Below are positions 1-7,825 of a DNA stretch of 44,281 nt, in pieces. Made by a program: the position numbers and the translations under genes. Below the pieces are notes generated by a model. That model did not search any database, was not told the origin of the DNA, and worked only from the letters and a program-made list of their open reading frames with translations. Origin of the DNA: CAYLJJ01 sp964384025 (lineage in GTDB: Bacteria; Myxococcota_A; Bradymonadia; UBA7976; UBA1532); the NCBI GenBank assembly GCA_964384025.1, contig CAYLJJ010000056.1:1-44281 (forward strand), read 5' to 3'. The first letter of the stretch is position 1; every line of letters starts with the position of its first letter.

Positions 1-57
1 GCTCACGTACGGTTCTGCGAGCGCCTGGAGCTGAAATCCCTTCAGGCGACTCTCCAA
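1..57 (+). mobile_element. 3' end of a group II intron (domain V 3' strand and domain VI)
   Basis: The first bases contain CACGTACGGTTC, the typical 3' strand of group II intron domain V. A domain VI-like hairpin follows: GAG-CGCCTG (20-28) pairs with CAGGCG-A-CTC (43-52), leaving a single unpaired A at 49 that fits the branch-point adenosine. The 3' splice site should lie a few bases beyond, at about 55-58. The rest of the intron, including any reverse transcriptase, is to the left of the window. Only the tail is visible, so class and completeness are unknown. Confidence 0.7.
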
Positions 58-58
58 A

Positions 59-220
59 CAGAACTCTACTCAAGGAAAACAGGTTCAGTCCCGCCCTCTC
101 AAGCTTCAGTATGCTGTCGAGCTCAAACTACAGTCAAACTCTCAGCGATCCGAAAGAGTAACCCTCCTCCAAAAGCTTTGCGTTGAGGCTGCAAGGAGAG
201 TTCGCTTGGGAGTTGTATGA
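59..220 (+). CDS. C-terminal fragment of an unidentified protein (probable 3' exon of an intron-split gene)
   Basis: A frame open from position 35 runs to a TGA at 218-220, giving about 53 residues after the predicted intron end, ending in RVRLGVV. The stop overlaps the ATG of the next gene in an ATGA arrangement, which is typical of translational coupling and argues that this is the real end of a gene. Codon choice resembles that of the neighbouring genes. The peptide is rich in Q, K, R and S and I do not recognise a family. If the intron splices, the frame continues into the upstream exon outside the window; if not, the upstream gene is disrupted. Confidence 0.45.
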   Translation, partial: QNSTQGKQVQSRPLKLQYAVELKLQSNSQRSERVTLLQKLCVEAARRVRLGVV

Positions 221-1161
221 GCGTCCAGAGAATCCAAGTCGCCAACAAGCCTTCAGAGCTCATGCTGTTCTCTCAACTCTCAGGAGAGATTCTGCTTTGG
301 CGAGAGGATGAGCAGCTTCTGGGTGGGGTGGGTGTAAAGGATGCCGAAATTCGAGCGGTATTGACAAGCACGAAAGCACCCTTGGGAGGACTCTCAGCGC
401 TCTTCCGAACAGCTCTTCAGATCGCAGGGGGTGGAAAGACCCAAAAGATCAGGGTAAAGAGTTCCATCTTTCAAGGACTCTTGAGGTCCCTGGATCTTCC
501 CTCCTCATTCTCCTTTGACGAGATCCCAGAGAGCTTTCAAAGGTCTGAAGTCCCCCTCAGTTTGCTTTTGAGGGGGGAACGCCTGATCCTCCCCGAGACC
601 TCCAGTATCTTCCAACTTGGTGCTCCCGCAGAGGGACTCTTTGTGGTGCTCAGAGGCAGCGTCCGTCTAGTGGGCCTCAAGCGAAACGGAGAACCTGGAG
701 AGATCGCTCTGTTGGGACCAGGGAGCTTCTTTGGAGAGGAGAGCCTTCAACCTCAACAGCGCTACAGGGTCCACGCATTGGCCCTGGCGCGTGAGGTCGA
801 TCTGCTTCAACTCAAGCCCCAGACGCTCTCTTCCCAAGAGGATCAGTGTTGGTTGCAAGATCAGCTCTTGGCTCGCTTACGGAATGCCATCGGTCGAGTC
901 TTGGATGGAGAGGAGGAGGAGGCGCGAGATCGCCTCGTTCAGATCCTCCTCGATCTGGGAGAACGAGCGCTCAGAAGAGGAGAGCGTGCAGAGTGTGATC
1001 TGCGGTGGTTGGCTACTCAAGCAGGTCTCCTGCCTTCCCGGCTTAACTCTCTCTTGAGCCCCTACTGGATGGCTCTACACTTTCAACATGGGCAGCTCTA
1101 TATCGATGATCTGAGCGTCCTAAAGGAGAGTTTAGGGGGAGCATCTGGTGGTTCCAGATAA
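217..1161 (+). CDS. Cyclic-nucleotide-binding-domain protein with C-terminal winged-helix-like region
   Basis: A 314-residue protein. Residues about 115-205 match the cNMP-binding (CRP/FNR) fold: a GAPAEGLFVVLRGSVRL strand-turn pair, then GPGSFFGEESL and RYRVHALALA, which align with the phosphate-binding cassette and its arginine. The usual Ser/Thr after that Arg is replaced by Tyr, so cNMP binding is uncertain. Residues about 230-290 resemble a CRP-type helix-turn-helix (LRWLATQAGLLPSRLNSLL). The first 100 residues are not recognised and resemble an extra regulatory domain. The ATG is preceded by GGGAG and overlaps the stop of the upstream fragment. The next gene follows after 48 bases, so it probably belongs to the same transcript. 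Role inferred: a transcription or signal regulator of the following cluster. Confidence 0.7.
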   Translation: MSVQRIQVANKPSELMLFSQLSGEILLWREDEQLLGGVGVKDAEIRAVLTSTKAPLGGLSALFRTALQIAGGGKTQKIRVKSSIFQGLLRSLDLPSSFSFDEIPESFQRSEVPLSLLLRGERLILPETSSIFQLGAPAEGLFVVLRGSVRLVGLKRNGEPGEIALLGPGSFFGEESLQPQQRYRVHALALAREVDLLQLKPQTLSSQEDQCWLQDQLLARLRNAIGRVLDGEEEEARDRLVQILLDLGERALRRGERAECDLRWLATQAGLLPSRLNSLLSPYWMALHFQHGQLYIDDLSVLKESLGGASGGSR

Positions 1162-1209
1162 ACTAAAATACCCTGCCATAGCGAGGCTGATGAAGACTGA
1201 GGAGGTCCA

Positions 1210-2985
1210 TTGACAGAGAGAGCTTGCCCCTCCTGCGAGAGTACTCAGACTGAGCGTTTCTGTAGGATCTGCGGTTATGATCATGACTATATCCCCTCAA
1301 ACCCCTGGCCAGGAGTAGGTGATCATCTCTCAGGCGCGAGCTTGGAGCTGACTCTCAGACTCCGCCTCAATGCCCCTGAACACTCCAGGCGCTTCTTCGC
1401 TGACGCTGAGGGGGCTCGCTATGAGGTCCTTGTCACCCCGATCAGAGATCCAGATGGAGCACGCCAAGCCAGGAAGCAGCTGCGAGCACATTTGGGAGAG
1501 GCGATCCCCGAGCTTGAGTTCTCCAGCGAAGGGAGAGGGCTGATCTTTGATCTCTGTCCCCTCCCTTCAGGGCCCTCACTGGCAGATCTCCTCTCTCAGA
1601 GAACGGTCGATCCTCTTGAGTTTCTGAAAACTCAGCTGCCTCATCTGCTCAAAGTTTTATCTGATCTTCACGAACAGGGGCTCAGCCTCTCCGCCTTAGA
1701 TCCAAACGAGATCTTCTTGAATGAGGAGCGTTGTCTGCTCTTCCCCTTCTCGTTAGCACCCCCTTCGGGGCTGCGTTGGGTGCTCCCAGGGTACAGCGCT
1801 CCAGAGTTCTTTGGTCGCTGTCGGGAGGGGCGCCTTGATCCCAGCACAGATCTCTTCTTTGTGGGGGTGTTCCTTTACTATCTCTTTACAGGGATCTCTC
1901 CTCTTGTAGAAGCGGGAGAGTCGGAGGAGCGTCTTCCGCTCCCCTTGGTCTATGCATCGATCCCCCCCGATCTGGTGGCGATCATCCGCCGCGCAGTCTC
2001 TCCTATCCCAGAGCGGCGCTATCAAGATGCTCAGGAGCTGCTCTTTGATCTGCGCTCGGCGCTCCAGAGCCTCCGTGCTCGTCGCAGAGCGCGCATCCAA
2101 GCCCCCAAGCTGGATATTGGACATGAGATCCATATCGGCGTCCTCAAAGGACAATACAGTCCACAAAATCAGGATGACCTCTTTCTGGCTTGGCATGGAG
2201 CCACCGGGGTGGGGCTCTTTGTTATCTCCGATGGCGTGAGCATCTCTCAATATGGAAGTGGAAACTTGGCCAGTGATTGCGTCCGAGAGGCCAGCGCCTC
2301 TCTCTGGAGACGCATCATCGAGGGGCAGATCCACGCAGACAGCGAAACAGGCTTAAAGCCGCTCCTCCCAGAAGAGGAGTCGGAGCGCCTGGGTCTCTTG
2401 CGGGCTGTACTGGAGGAGGCTAACGTCGCCATCGCTGAACTCATCCATGATGAGATGCCTCAATTTCCAGGTCCTCCAGAGGGGATCATGGCGGCGACAG
2501 CGGTGATGGCCTTAGTGGATGGAGAGCAGATCTCCCTAGCCTCTATTGGTGATAGCCGCATCTACCTTTTGCGGGATGGTCGCATGGTCTCTCTGATGGT
2601 AGATCACAACCTCACCACCCAGCTCATCTGCTTGGGACGCTCTCCAAAGTCAGCGCGGGCGGTCCCCAACTCTCATGCCCTGGTGCGCTGCGTGGGCGAG
2701 TTTGATAAAGAGGGCGATCAGTTGATCCCAGTTCCTCTTGAACCTGAACTCAAGAGCGTCCGCATACTGCCCGGAGATACGCTGATCCTCTGCTCTGATG
2801 GGATCCCGGATTATGCTGGCTGGGATGAGGAAGATGCTGAGCACTGTATGGCTCAAGCGGTCACTCAAGCTCCAGACGCCACCACCGCTGCTTTTGAGCT
2901 GATGGTGCTGGCGAACCGCGGCGGAGGAGGAGACAATATCTCCTGTATCGTCCTTCGCTTTCTAGAGGAGGAGGTCTTGCTATGA
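1210..2985 (+). CDS. Zinc ribbon-pseudokinase-PP2C phosphatase fusion protein
   Basis: A 591-residue protein with a TTG start chosen because GAGGAGG lies just upstream. An N-terminal zinc ribbon (C6, C9, C18, C21) is followed by a protein-kinase-like region at about 40-290. The C-lobe is recognisable (GYSAPEFF, then STDLFFVGVFLYYLFTG as in subdomain IX), but the catalytic loop reads LSALDPNEIFLN instead of HRDLKPxN and the DFG site reads FSLAPP, so it is probably a pseudokinase. Residues about 305-588 are a PP2C-family Ser/Thr phosphatase: GQYSPQNQDDLF, VISDGVS, IGDSRIYLLRDG, LCSDG and GGGDNIS keep the metal-binding acidic residues, so phosphatase activity is plausible. It overlaps the next gene by 4 bases (ATGA). 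No membrane segment is seen; cytoplasmic. Inferred role: a signalling hub in which a dead kinase domain senses or docks a partner. Confidence 0.8.
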   Translation: MTERACPSCESTQTERFCRICGYDHDYIPSNPWPGVGDHLSGASLELTLRLRLNAPEHSRRFFADAEGARYEVLVTPIRDPDGARQARKQLRAHLGEAIPELEFSSEGRGLIFDLCPLPSGPSLADLLSQRTVDPLEFLKTQLPHLLKVLSDLHEQGLSLSALDPNEIFLNEERCLLFPFSLAPPSGLRWVLPGYSAPEFFGRCREGRLDPSTDLFFVGVFLYYLFTGISPLVEAGESEERLPLPLVYASIPPDLVAIIRRAVSPIPERRYQDAQELLFDLRSALQSLRARRRARIQAPKLDIGHEIHIGVLKGQYSPQNQDDLFLAWHGATGVGLFVISDGVSISQYGSGNLASDCVREASASLWRRIIEGQIHADSETGLKPLLPEEESERLGLLRAVLEEANVAIAELIHDEMPQFPGPPEGIMAATAVMALVDGEQISLASIGDSRIYLLRDGRMVSLMVDHNLTTQLICLGRSPKSARAVPNSHALVRCVGEFDKEGDQLIPVPLEPELKSVRILPGDTLILCSDGIPDYAGWDEEDAEHCMAQAVTQAPDATTAAFELMVLANRGGGGDNISCIVLRFLEEEVLL

Positions 2986-4082
2986 GCAGCCTACGTATGG
3001 AGTGGCTCCTAAACCCTCCTCACCTACCTGCCGAGACCAAAGATCTCCCTTTGAGCCTCAAGCTGCGGCTCTATCGAGAGGGTGAGCCCTCCAGGGTGCC
3101 TCTCCATCTGGGTTTGACCGTGATCGGTAGCCTGGGGGGTGCTGAACGATCACGAGGGAGCGTAGTGGAGGCGATCCATGATCTACTGGGGCCAGAAGAT
3201 CGCCTTATCTCCCTGGAGAGCTTTCCAAACATGGGTGCCCTCTTCCAGAAGGCTGCGCAGCGTTTCCCTGAGGCTGAATCAGGTCTGAACAGACGACTGT
3301 TGGTGATCCTGCACGGCCAGGAGGAGCAGAAGCATGATCTGACCCCTCTGCTTGAAGCAGGGATCGGTCTAGACATCATCTCAGTGCATCCTGCCGTAGA
3401 TTGGGGACCCTTGGAGCGCCTTTGCGCTCTCTTGGGAGGAGAGTTCTTCAGCGTGGGGCCTTGCTCTGTAGCGGAGTTGGCTCGCAGGCGGTTGCGGGGG
3501 TTGCTTCAGGGCAGCCTCGTCCAGCCCCACGTCAGCCTGCGTCTGAGTCAGAATCTCAACCCTCTGCGGTTCTACTGCCTGAGCCCCAAGCCTCTCTTCT
3601 TGGGGGATCTCGCAGGCGAGCAGAACCTCAGCTTCGATCCAGGAGTGCTGCAAGATCAAAAAGAGTGGATCCTGAGCCTCAGGCCAGCTCCTCGTCGAGA
3701 AGGGCGTTATCGTCTCTTGGAGATCGAACTTTCCTGGTGGGAACAGGGAGCAAAACAGTGGCGGGGAGAGGTCCTCCAGGAGGTGATCTCAGACCCCTTC
3801 GCTCAGGGCTGGATCCGTTCAGATCTGAACGCTGAGTTGCTGCGCGTGGAGGCCTGCGCCTGGGTGGAGGAGTTGGCGGTGTCTCGGGATGAGGGAGATG
3901 GGCGTCATATCGTGCTCAGCTTAGATCGCCTGATCCGCTATCTGGTAACGGAGGAGCGTGCGGAGACTCAGGAGCTGGTAGAGCTGCGCCTGCACTTTTT
4001 GCGGACAGGGTTCTTCGATAACCGCAGCTTAAATCGCCTGAGGCAGATTGTACGAGGGCTTGACTTTAGGAGCTGCTCCTAA
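2982..4082 (+). CDS. Degenerate vWA-like domain protein, partner of the PP2C fusion
   Basis: A 366-residue cytoplasmic protein starting inside the stop of the phosphatase gene. Residues about 40-175 have the alternating strand-helix pattern of a von Willebrand A domain: LHLGLTVIGSLGGAERSRGS, then RRLLVILHGQEEQKHDLTPL and LDIISVHPAVDW. The metal site motif DxSxS expected on the first strand reads IGSLGGAERS, so the MIDAS appears lost. The remaining 190 residues are probably beta-rich, as in many vWA proteins with a C-terminal sandwich, but I do not recognise them. Bacterial vWA, kinase and PP2C genes are often neighbours, which supports the assignment. The next gene begins directly after the stop. 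Confidence 0.5.
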   Translation: MSSLRMEWLLNPPHLPAETKDLPLSLKLRLYREGEPSRVPLHLGLTVIGSLGGAERSRGSVVEAIHDLLGPEDRLISLESFPNMGALFQKAAQRFPEAESGLNRRLLVILHGQEEQKHDLTPLLEAGIGLDIISVHPAVDWGPLERLCALLGGEFFSVGPCSVAELARRRLRGLLQGSLVQPHVSLRLSQNLNPLRFYCLSPKPLFLGDLAGEQNLSFDPGVLQDQKEWILSLRPAPRREGRYRLLEIELSWWEQGAKQWRGEVLQEVISDPFAQGWIRSDLNAELLRVEACAWVEELAVSRDEGDGRHIVLSLDRLIRYLVTEERAETQELVELRLHFLRTGFFDNRSLNRLRQIVRGLDFRSCS

Positions 4083-5675
4083 GTGGAGGCTGAGTATCTG
4101 CTGAGAGGGCGAGCGCTGATCACTCTGGATGAGCAGGCCCCTGAAGATCTGGACTGTGTGGGTATCGCCGAGGGCTGTATCTCTTGGCGAGGGCGTTTTG
4201 TGGAGATCGAAAAGAGCCTTCCTCCCTCCTTGAAGGTGATCCATCAACCCAAAGCCTTGATTCTCCCTGGGCTGGTGGACACCCATGGACACCTTATGGG
4301 CTTTGGCCAAGCGCTCTTGGGGCTCGATTTGCGGGGGATGTGTAGCTTGGAGGAGATCTCAGCGGTGGTGGCCGCTGCAAATCCAGAGGGAGAGTGGATC
4401 CTGGGTTCAGGTTGGGATCAACATCTCTGGCCAGTTCCTAAGCTTCCTGATCACCACGCCCTCACCGCAGCGCAGCCCAAGCGCCCAGTTTTGCTTTGGC
4501 GCATCGATGAGCATGCTCTCTGGCTCAACGCTGAGGCTCTACGCAGGTTGAATCTGGGTCAGCATCCTGATCCTCCTGGAGGGATGATTCTACGAGATGT
4601 TCAGGGCAGCCCCAGCGGAGTTCTTCTGGATCGGGCGATGAGCCTAGCGACAGCCCAACTCCCTCGCAGCACAGCGCGGCAACGTCGAGCCTGGATTACT
4701 CAAGCCGCTGAACGCCTGCGGAGCCTGGGGCTCACAGGCATCCACGCGATGGGGATGGGGGCCGCTGAGCTGGAGAGCTGTCGAGATCTGGAACAATCAG
4801 GAAGCTTGGGGTTGAGGGTTCATAGCTATCTGCACTCCCAAGATCCTCAAAACAGCGCCGATATCGCGGCGGGACCTATAGAGGGGAAGCTGCTCTCTAT
4901 AGCGGGCCTCAAGCTGTTTATGGATGGCGCCTTGGGCAGTCGGGGGGCTTGGCTCAAGGCGCCCTATAGCGACGCCCCCGAACAGCGAGGGCTCAGGCTC
5001 TTAGAGGAAGCTGAGTTCAGAGCCTGGGTGATACGAGGTTTGGAGTTGGGGCACCAACTGGCGGTGCATGTGATCGGTGACGCCGCCGCTGAGGCCACTC
5101 TAGACCTCTTTGAGCAGCTCCTCAGCGGGCGAGAGCCACGACCTCCTCGTCTAGAGCATCTGAGCTTGATCTCGGAAGCTGACATTCAGAGGATGGCAGC
5201 GCTGAAGATCTGGGCGGCAGTGCAACCTGCCTTCCTATCCAGCGACTGGTCTTGGTTGGAGCGCCGCCTGGGCCCTCTGCGCGCACGCCGCACCTACCCT
5301 TGGCGAAGCCTGATCGACGCTGGAGTACCTATTGCTCTGGGCAGCGATCTGCCCATCGAGTCTCCTGAGCCGATGGCGACGCTCAGAGCGGCCATCAGCC
5401 GTCGAGACCATCAGGGCAAGCCGGAGGGGGGCTTTGTTGAGGAGCAAGCCCTAAACATCGATGAGGCGCTGAGGGGCTACACCTCTGAAGCCGCTGCGCT
5501 CAGCGGTCTTGAGGGTCGACGGGGTCAGCTCAAGCCCGGCTTTGACGCTGATCTCAGCTTGCTTTCAGCCGATCCTCGAGATCTCCCGGCTGAGCGCCTG
5601 GGCGAAATTCGCCCCCTGGGCAGCGTGGTCGCTGGAGATTGGAGAGCTTGCTCTGGGACAGAGCTTGAAATATAG
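4083..5675 (+). CDS. YtcJ-type amidohydrolase (amidohydrolase family 3)
   Basis: A 530-residue metal-dependent hydrolase with a GTG start directly abutting the preceding stop. The family hallmarks are in order: LPGLVDTHGH (H68 and H70 as metal ligands), the WDQHLW segment, RIDEHALWLNAEAL, KLFMDGALGSRGAW, AVHVIGDAA, RLEHLSLI and ALGSDLPIESPEP (metal-ligand Asp), ending in GQLKPGFDADLSLL, which returns to the small beta-sandwich domain. The length is normal for the family. Such enzymes hydrolyse C-N bonds of diverse amides and the substrate cannot be read from sequence. There is no signal peptide, so it is cytoplasmic. It sits last or next to last in the signalling cluster, perhaps only by co-transcription. 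Confidence 0.85.
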   Translation: MEAEYLLRGRALITLDEQAPEDLDCVGIAEGCISWRGRFVEIEKSLPPSLKVIHQPKALILPGLVDTHGHLMGFGQALLGLDLRGMCSLEEISAVVAAANPEGEWILGSGWDQHLWPVPKLPDHHALTAAQPKRPVLLWRIDEHALWLNAEALRRLNLGQHPDPPGGMILRDVQGSPSGVLLDRAMSLATAQLPRSTARQRRAWITQAAERLRSLGLTGIHAMGMGAAELESCRDLEQSGSLGLRVHSYLHSQDPQNSADIAAGPIEGKLLSIAGLKLFMDGALGSRGAWLKAPYSDAPEQRGLRLLEEAEFRAWVIRGLELGHQLAVHVIGDAAAEATLDLFEQLLSGREPRPPRLEHLSLISEADIQRMAALKIWAAVQPAFLSSDWSWLERRLGPLRARRTYPWRSLIDAGVPIALGSDLPIESPEPMATLRAAISRRDHQGKPEGGFVEEQALNIDEALRGYTSEAAALSGLEGRRGQLKPGFDADLSLLSADPRDLPAERLGEIRPLGSVVAGDWRACSGTELEI

Positions 5676-5700
5676 GAGAGGCTTAAAGTTGGAGGTGGAG

Positions 5701-6780
5701 ATGAGCCCAAATCTCAAAGCACCCTTGGCCTTGGCACTGCTCCTGAGCGCCTGTGCCAGTGAAGAGGCATATGAGGCTCCTCTTCAATGGGATATCGCTC
5801 TCTCCCAACCCACTTTGGATATACGTCTTGGAGATCAACGCCTGGAGAGCGGAGCAGATGCAGCGCTGCTTGACTCTGGAGAGGATATATCCGTTTCTCC
5901 GAATCTGGACTTGGGCGTTGAAGATCGCCTCTCTCCAACGCAGGACTCCAGGCCAGATCTGGAGGATCCAAGGAGAGACACTGCTCAAGATCTCCAGGTG
6001 GAGGATCAGGCTTTGGATCTCCAAATGGAGGATCAGGCTTTGGATCTCCAAGCCGCAGATCAAAATCTGGATACCCAGACAGAGGATCGAGCTCTAGATC
6101 TCCGAGCAGAAGATCATGCTCTCCCCCAAGATCAACCCCCTCTTGATCCAGACGATGGCGCTCAGGATTTGGCGCTGGCTGATCAAGCCCCTCCAGTCGA
6201 TCTAGCTTCTCCTGTTGATCAAGCTGCTTCTGTTGATCAGGGCCTCCCACTGAGGCTGATCATCAATGAGCTTGACTATGATCAGAATGGTGTAGATGAG
6301 GGAGAATTTATCGAACTCTACAATATAGGTGGAGCAGGAAGCACATCTGGGTGGTCATTAGACTTCTACAGCGGATCTGACGATACGCACTATGGTCACT
6401 ATGAGCTTCGAGATGTTCACCTGGAATCAAATGATCTCATCTTGATTGCGGCTCCAGCCATTGCAGATCTATCGATTCCAGCAGAAGGTCTTGTGATCTT
6501 TCGTCTTGATCCAAACGATCCAGAGTTTCGATATATTGATGGATTTATCCAAAACAGAGCTGAATATATCCAGCTCTTCAACCAAGAAGAGTTGGTTGAT
6601 AGCCTTGGCTATGAAGATCTAGGCCCAGGGCAAGGCGCTGAGGGGCAACCCGCGCCCAGCGACCCGTCCAACGCAGACCAGAGCCTCAATCGCTGCCCTG
6701 ACGGCGCTGACAGCGATAACAACCAAGAGGATTTTAGCCTCTCCTCCCCCTCTCCTGGTGCCCTTAACCTCTGCCCTTGA
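5701..6780 (+). CDS. Lipoprotein with Asp/Gln/Leu repeat linker and lamin-tail domain
   Basis: The start at 5701 is chosen because GGAGGTGGAG lies directly upstream and it begins a lipoprotein signal peptide (KAPLALALLLSAC, lipobox Cys18). The 359-residue product then has a long acidic linker at about 60-190, with five 9-residue units of the type ED-QALDLQM encoded by 27-base repeats. Residues about 190-330 form a lamin-tail-like domain: LRLIINELDYDQNGVDEGEF, then IELYNIGG and an ending of the SPSPGALNLCP type, typical of secreted bacterial lamin-tail proteins. Cell-surface or periplasmic location is expected. It converges with and overlaps the next minus-strand gene by 17 bases. Confidence 0.75.
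   Translation: MSPNLKAPLALALLLSACASEEAYEAPLQWDIALSQPTLDIRLGDQRLESGADAALLDSGEDISVSPNLDLGVEDRLSPTQDSRPDLEDPRRDTAQDLQVEDQALDLQMEDQALDLQAADQNLDTQTEDRALDLRAEDHALPQDQPPLDPDDGAQDLALADQAPPVDLASPVDQAASVDQGLPLRLIINELDYDQNGVDEGEFIELYNIGGAGSTSGWSLDFYSGSDDTHYGHYELRDVHLESNDLILIAAPAIADLSIPAEGLVIFRLDPNDPEFRYIDGFIQNRAEYIQLFNQEELVDSLGYEDLGPGQGAEGQPAPSDPSNADQSLNRCPDGADSDNNQEDFSLSSPSPGALNLCP
6001..6135 (+). repeat. Five tandem 27-base units inside the lipoprotein linker
   Basis: Units begin at 6001, 6028, 6055, 6082 and 6109. The first two are nearly identical (GAGGATCAGGCTTTGGATCT core); later ones diverge. The period is a multiple of three, so copy-number change would keep the frame and change linker length. 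Confidence 0.85.
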
Positions 6781-7825
6781 GAGCCAGCCCTGGAGAGCGC
6801 AGAGGCGGACTCAACTTACTCAATGCCAGAGCCAGTAGGAGCGCAGAGAGGGCACTGAGGAGCAGAAACAGCAAGCTAGAGTCTAACCAAACACCCTGAC
6901 CAAGCATCCCAGGCAGGGCGCCTAACAGCAGTGCGAGGCAGGGGGCACCAAAGGCCAATCCTGGGCGCTCAGGTAGGAGCTGATGTGTCGCCTTAAGGGT
7001 GATCGGCATCGTCATCTGAAAGAGAATCATCCCCAATACAGCTGCGCTGGCGTGCTCACCCCAGAAGCTCAGGAGGGGCGCGGAGATCAGCAAGGCGCCC
7101 AGGCTTAAGGCCAGCCAACCCAGACGATCCCCTAAGAGACCACCGCAGCTCTTACCCAGGCTGGCGCCCGCCGCCAGCATAAAAGGCACTGTGGTAGATT
7201 GAGCGCGCCAGGAGCCCGCCACCGCGCTCCCCAGCATCGCGCGGATCATCACTGAGCCCAGCAGGCTGAGGATCAAGAGCCCCAACCAGACCGGCAGCGC
7301 GGCTGCGCCTTGGCGCGTCTGCTTTAAGATCGGGGTAGCTTGGAGGAAGAGCAGAGGAGCCAGGAGCAATCCCAGCAAGAGCCAGGGTCGCGCGGGCAGC
7401 GCCTGCCCACCCATCCAGAGCCCTGCGGCTAAGCCCAGCGCGCCAGGGCCAACAAAGATCCCCGACTCGCTGGCTCCTCGTGAGGCCTCCAACACACGCG
7501 CCCCTGCGCCTACATGAAACAGGGCATTGCCCAAGCCTGCCATCAGTACAGCTGCCAGGAGCGAGCTGGGAGCGAGCAGCAGGGCGAGGGCGACAGCGAA
7601 GAGCCCCGCGCTGGCCAGAGCAGCGAAGCGCCGTAGATGATCAGCCAGCAGGCCTACGGGGAGTTGCCCCCCAAAGGCGAGGGCGTTATAGAGCAGCACC
7701 AAGGCGATGATCTCAGCGGTGTTACGACCCGCTGAGCCCAGATCATAGAAGATCAGGAAACCACAACTACAGTCAACCAAGGCGTGAACCAAGCCGTAGA
7801 GCGCAGCTCTCTTCAAAACAACCAT
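6764..7825 (-). CDS. MFS-like multi-spanning membrane transporter
   Basis: A 353-residue, strongly hydrophobic protein with about 10-11 predicted membrane helices. Features recalling the major facilitator superfamily are a GGQLPVGLLADHLRR segment, like the loop between helices 2 and 3, and a second-half counterpart, SCGGLLGDRLGW. It is shorter than the usual 400 residues, so it may lack one or two helices. The substrate is unknown. Its ATG overlaps the end of the upstream small membrane gene by 13 bases, so the two are probably translationally coupled. At its 3' end it overlaps the convergent lipoprotein gene. Confidence 0.6.
   Translation of the reverse strand: MVVLKRAALYGLVHALVDCSCGFLIFYDLGSAGRNTAEIIALVLLYNALAFGGQLPVGLLADHLRRFAALASAGLFAVALALLLAPSSLLAAVLMAGLGNALFHVGAGARVLEASRGASESGIFVGPGALGLAAGLWMGGQALPARPWLLLGLLLAPLLFLQATPILKQTRQGAAALPVWLGLLILSLLGSVMIRAMLGSAVAGSWRAQSTTVPFMLAAGASLGKSCGGLLGDRLGWLALSLGALLISAPLLSFWGEHASAAVLGMILFQMTMPITLKATHQLLPERPGLAFGAPCLALLLGALPGMLGQGVWLDSSLLFLLLSALSALLLALALSKLSPPLRSPGLALKGRG

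Noticed and set aside
1753..2334. 193-residue minus-strand frame inside the phosphatase gene
   Set aside because: Falls inside a gene with clear domain motifs; the composition is that of an antisense reading.
6001..6135. Repeats considered as a CRISPR-like array
   Set aside because: There are no spacers; the units are contiguous, in frame and part of a protein linker.
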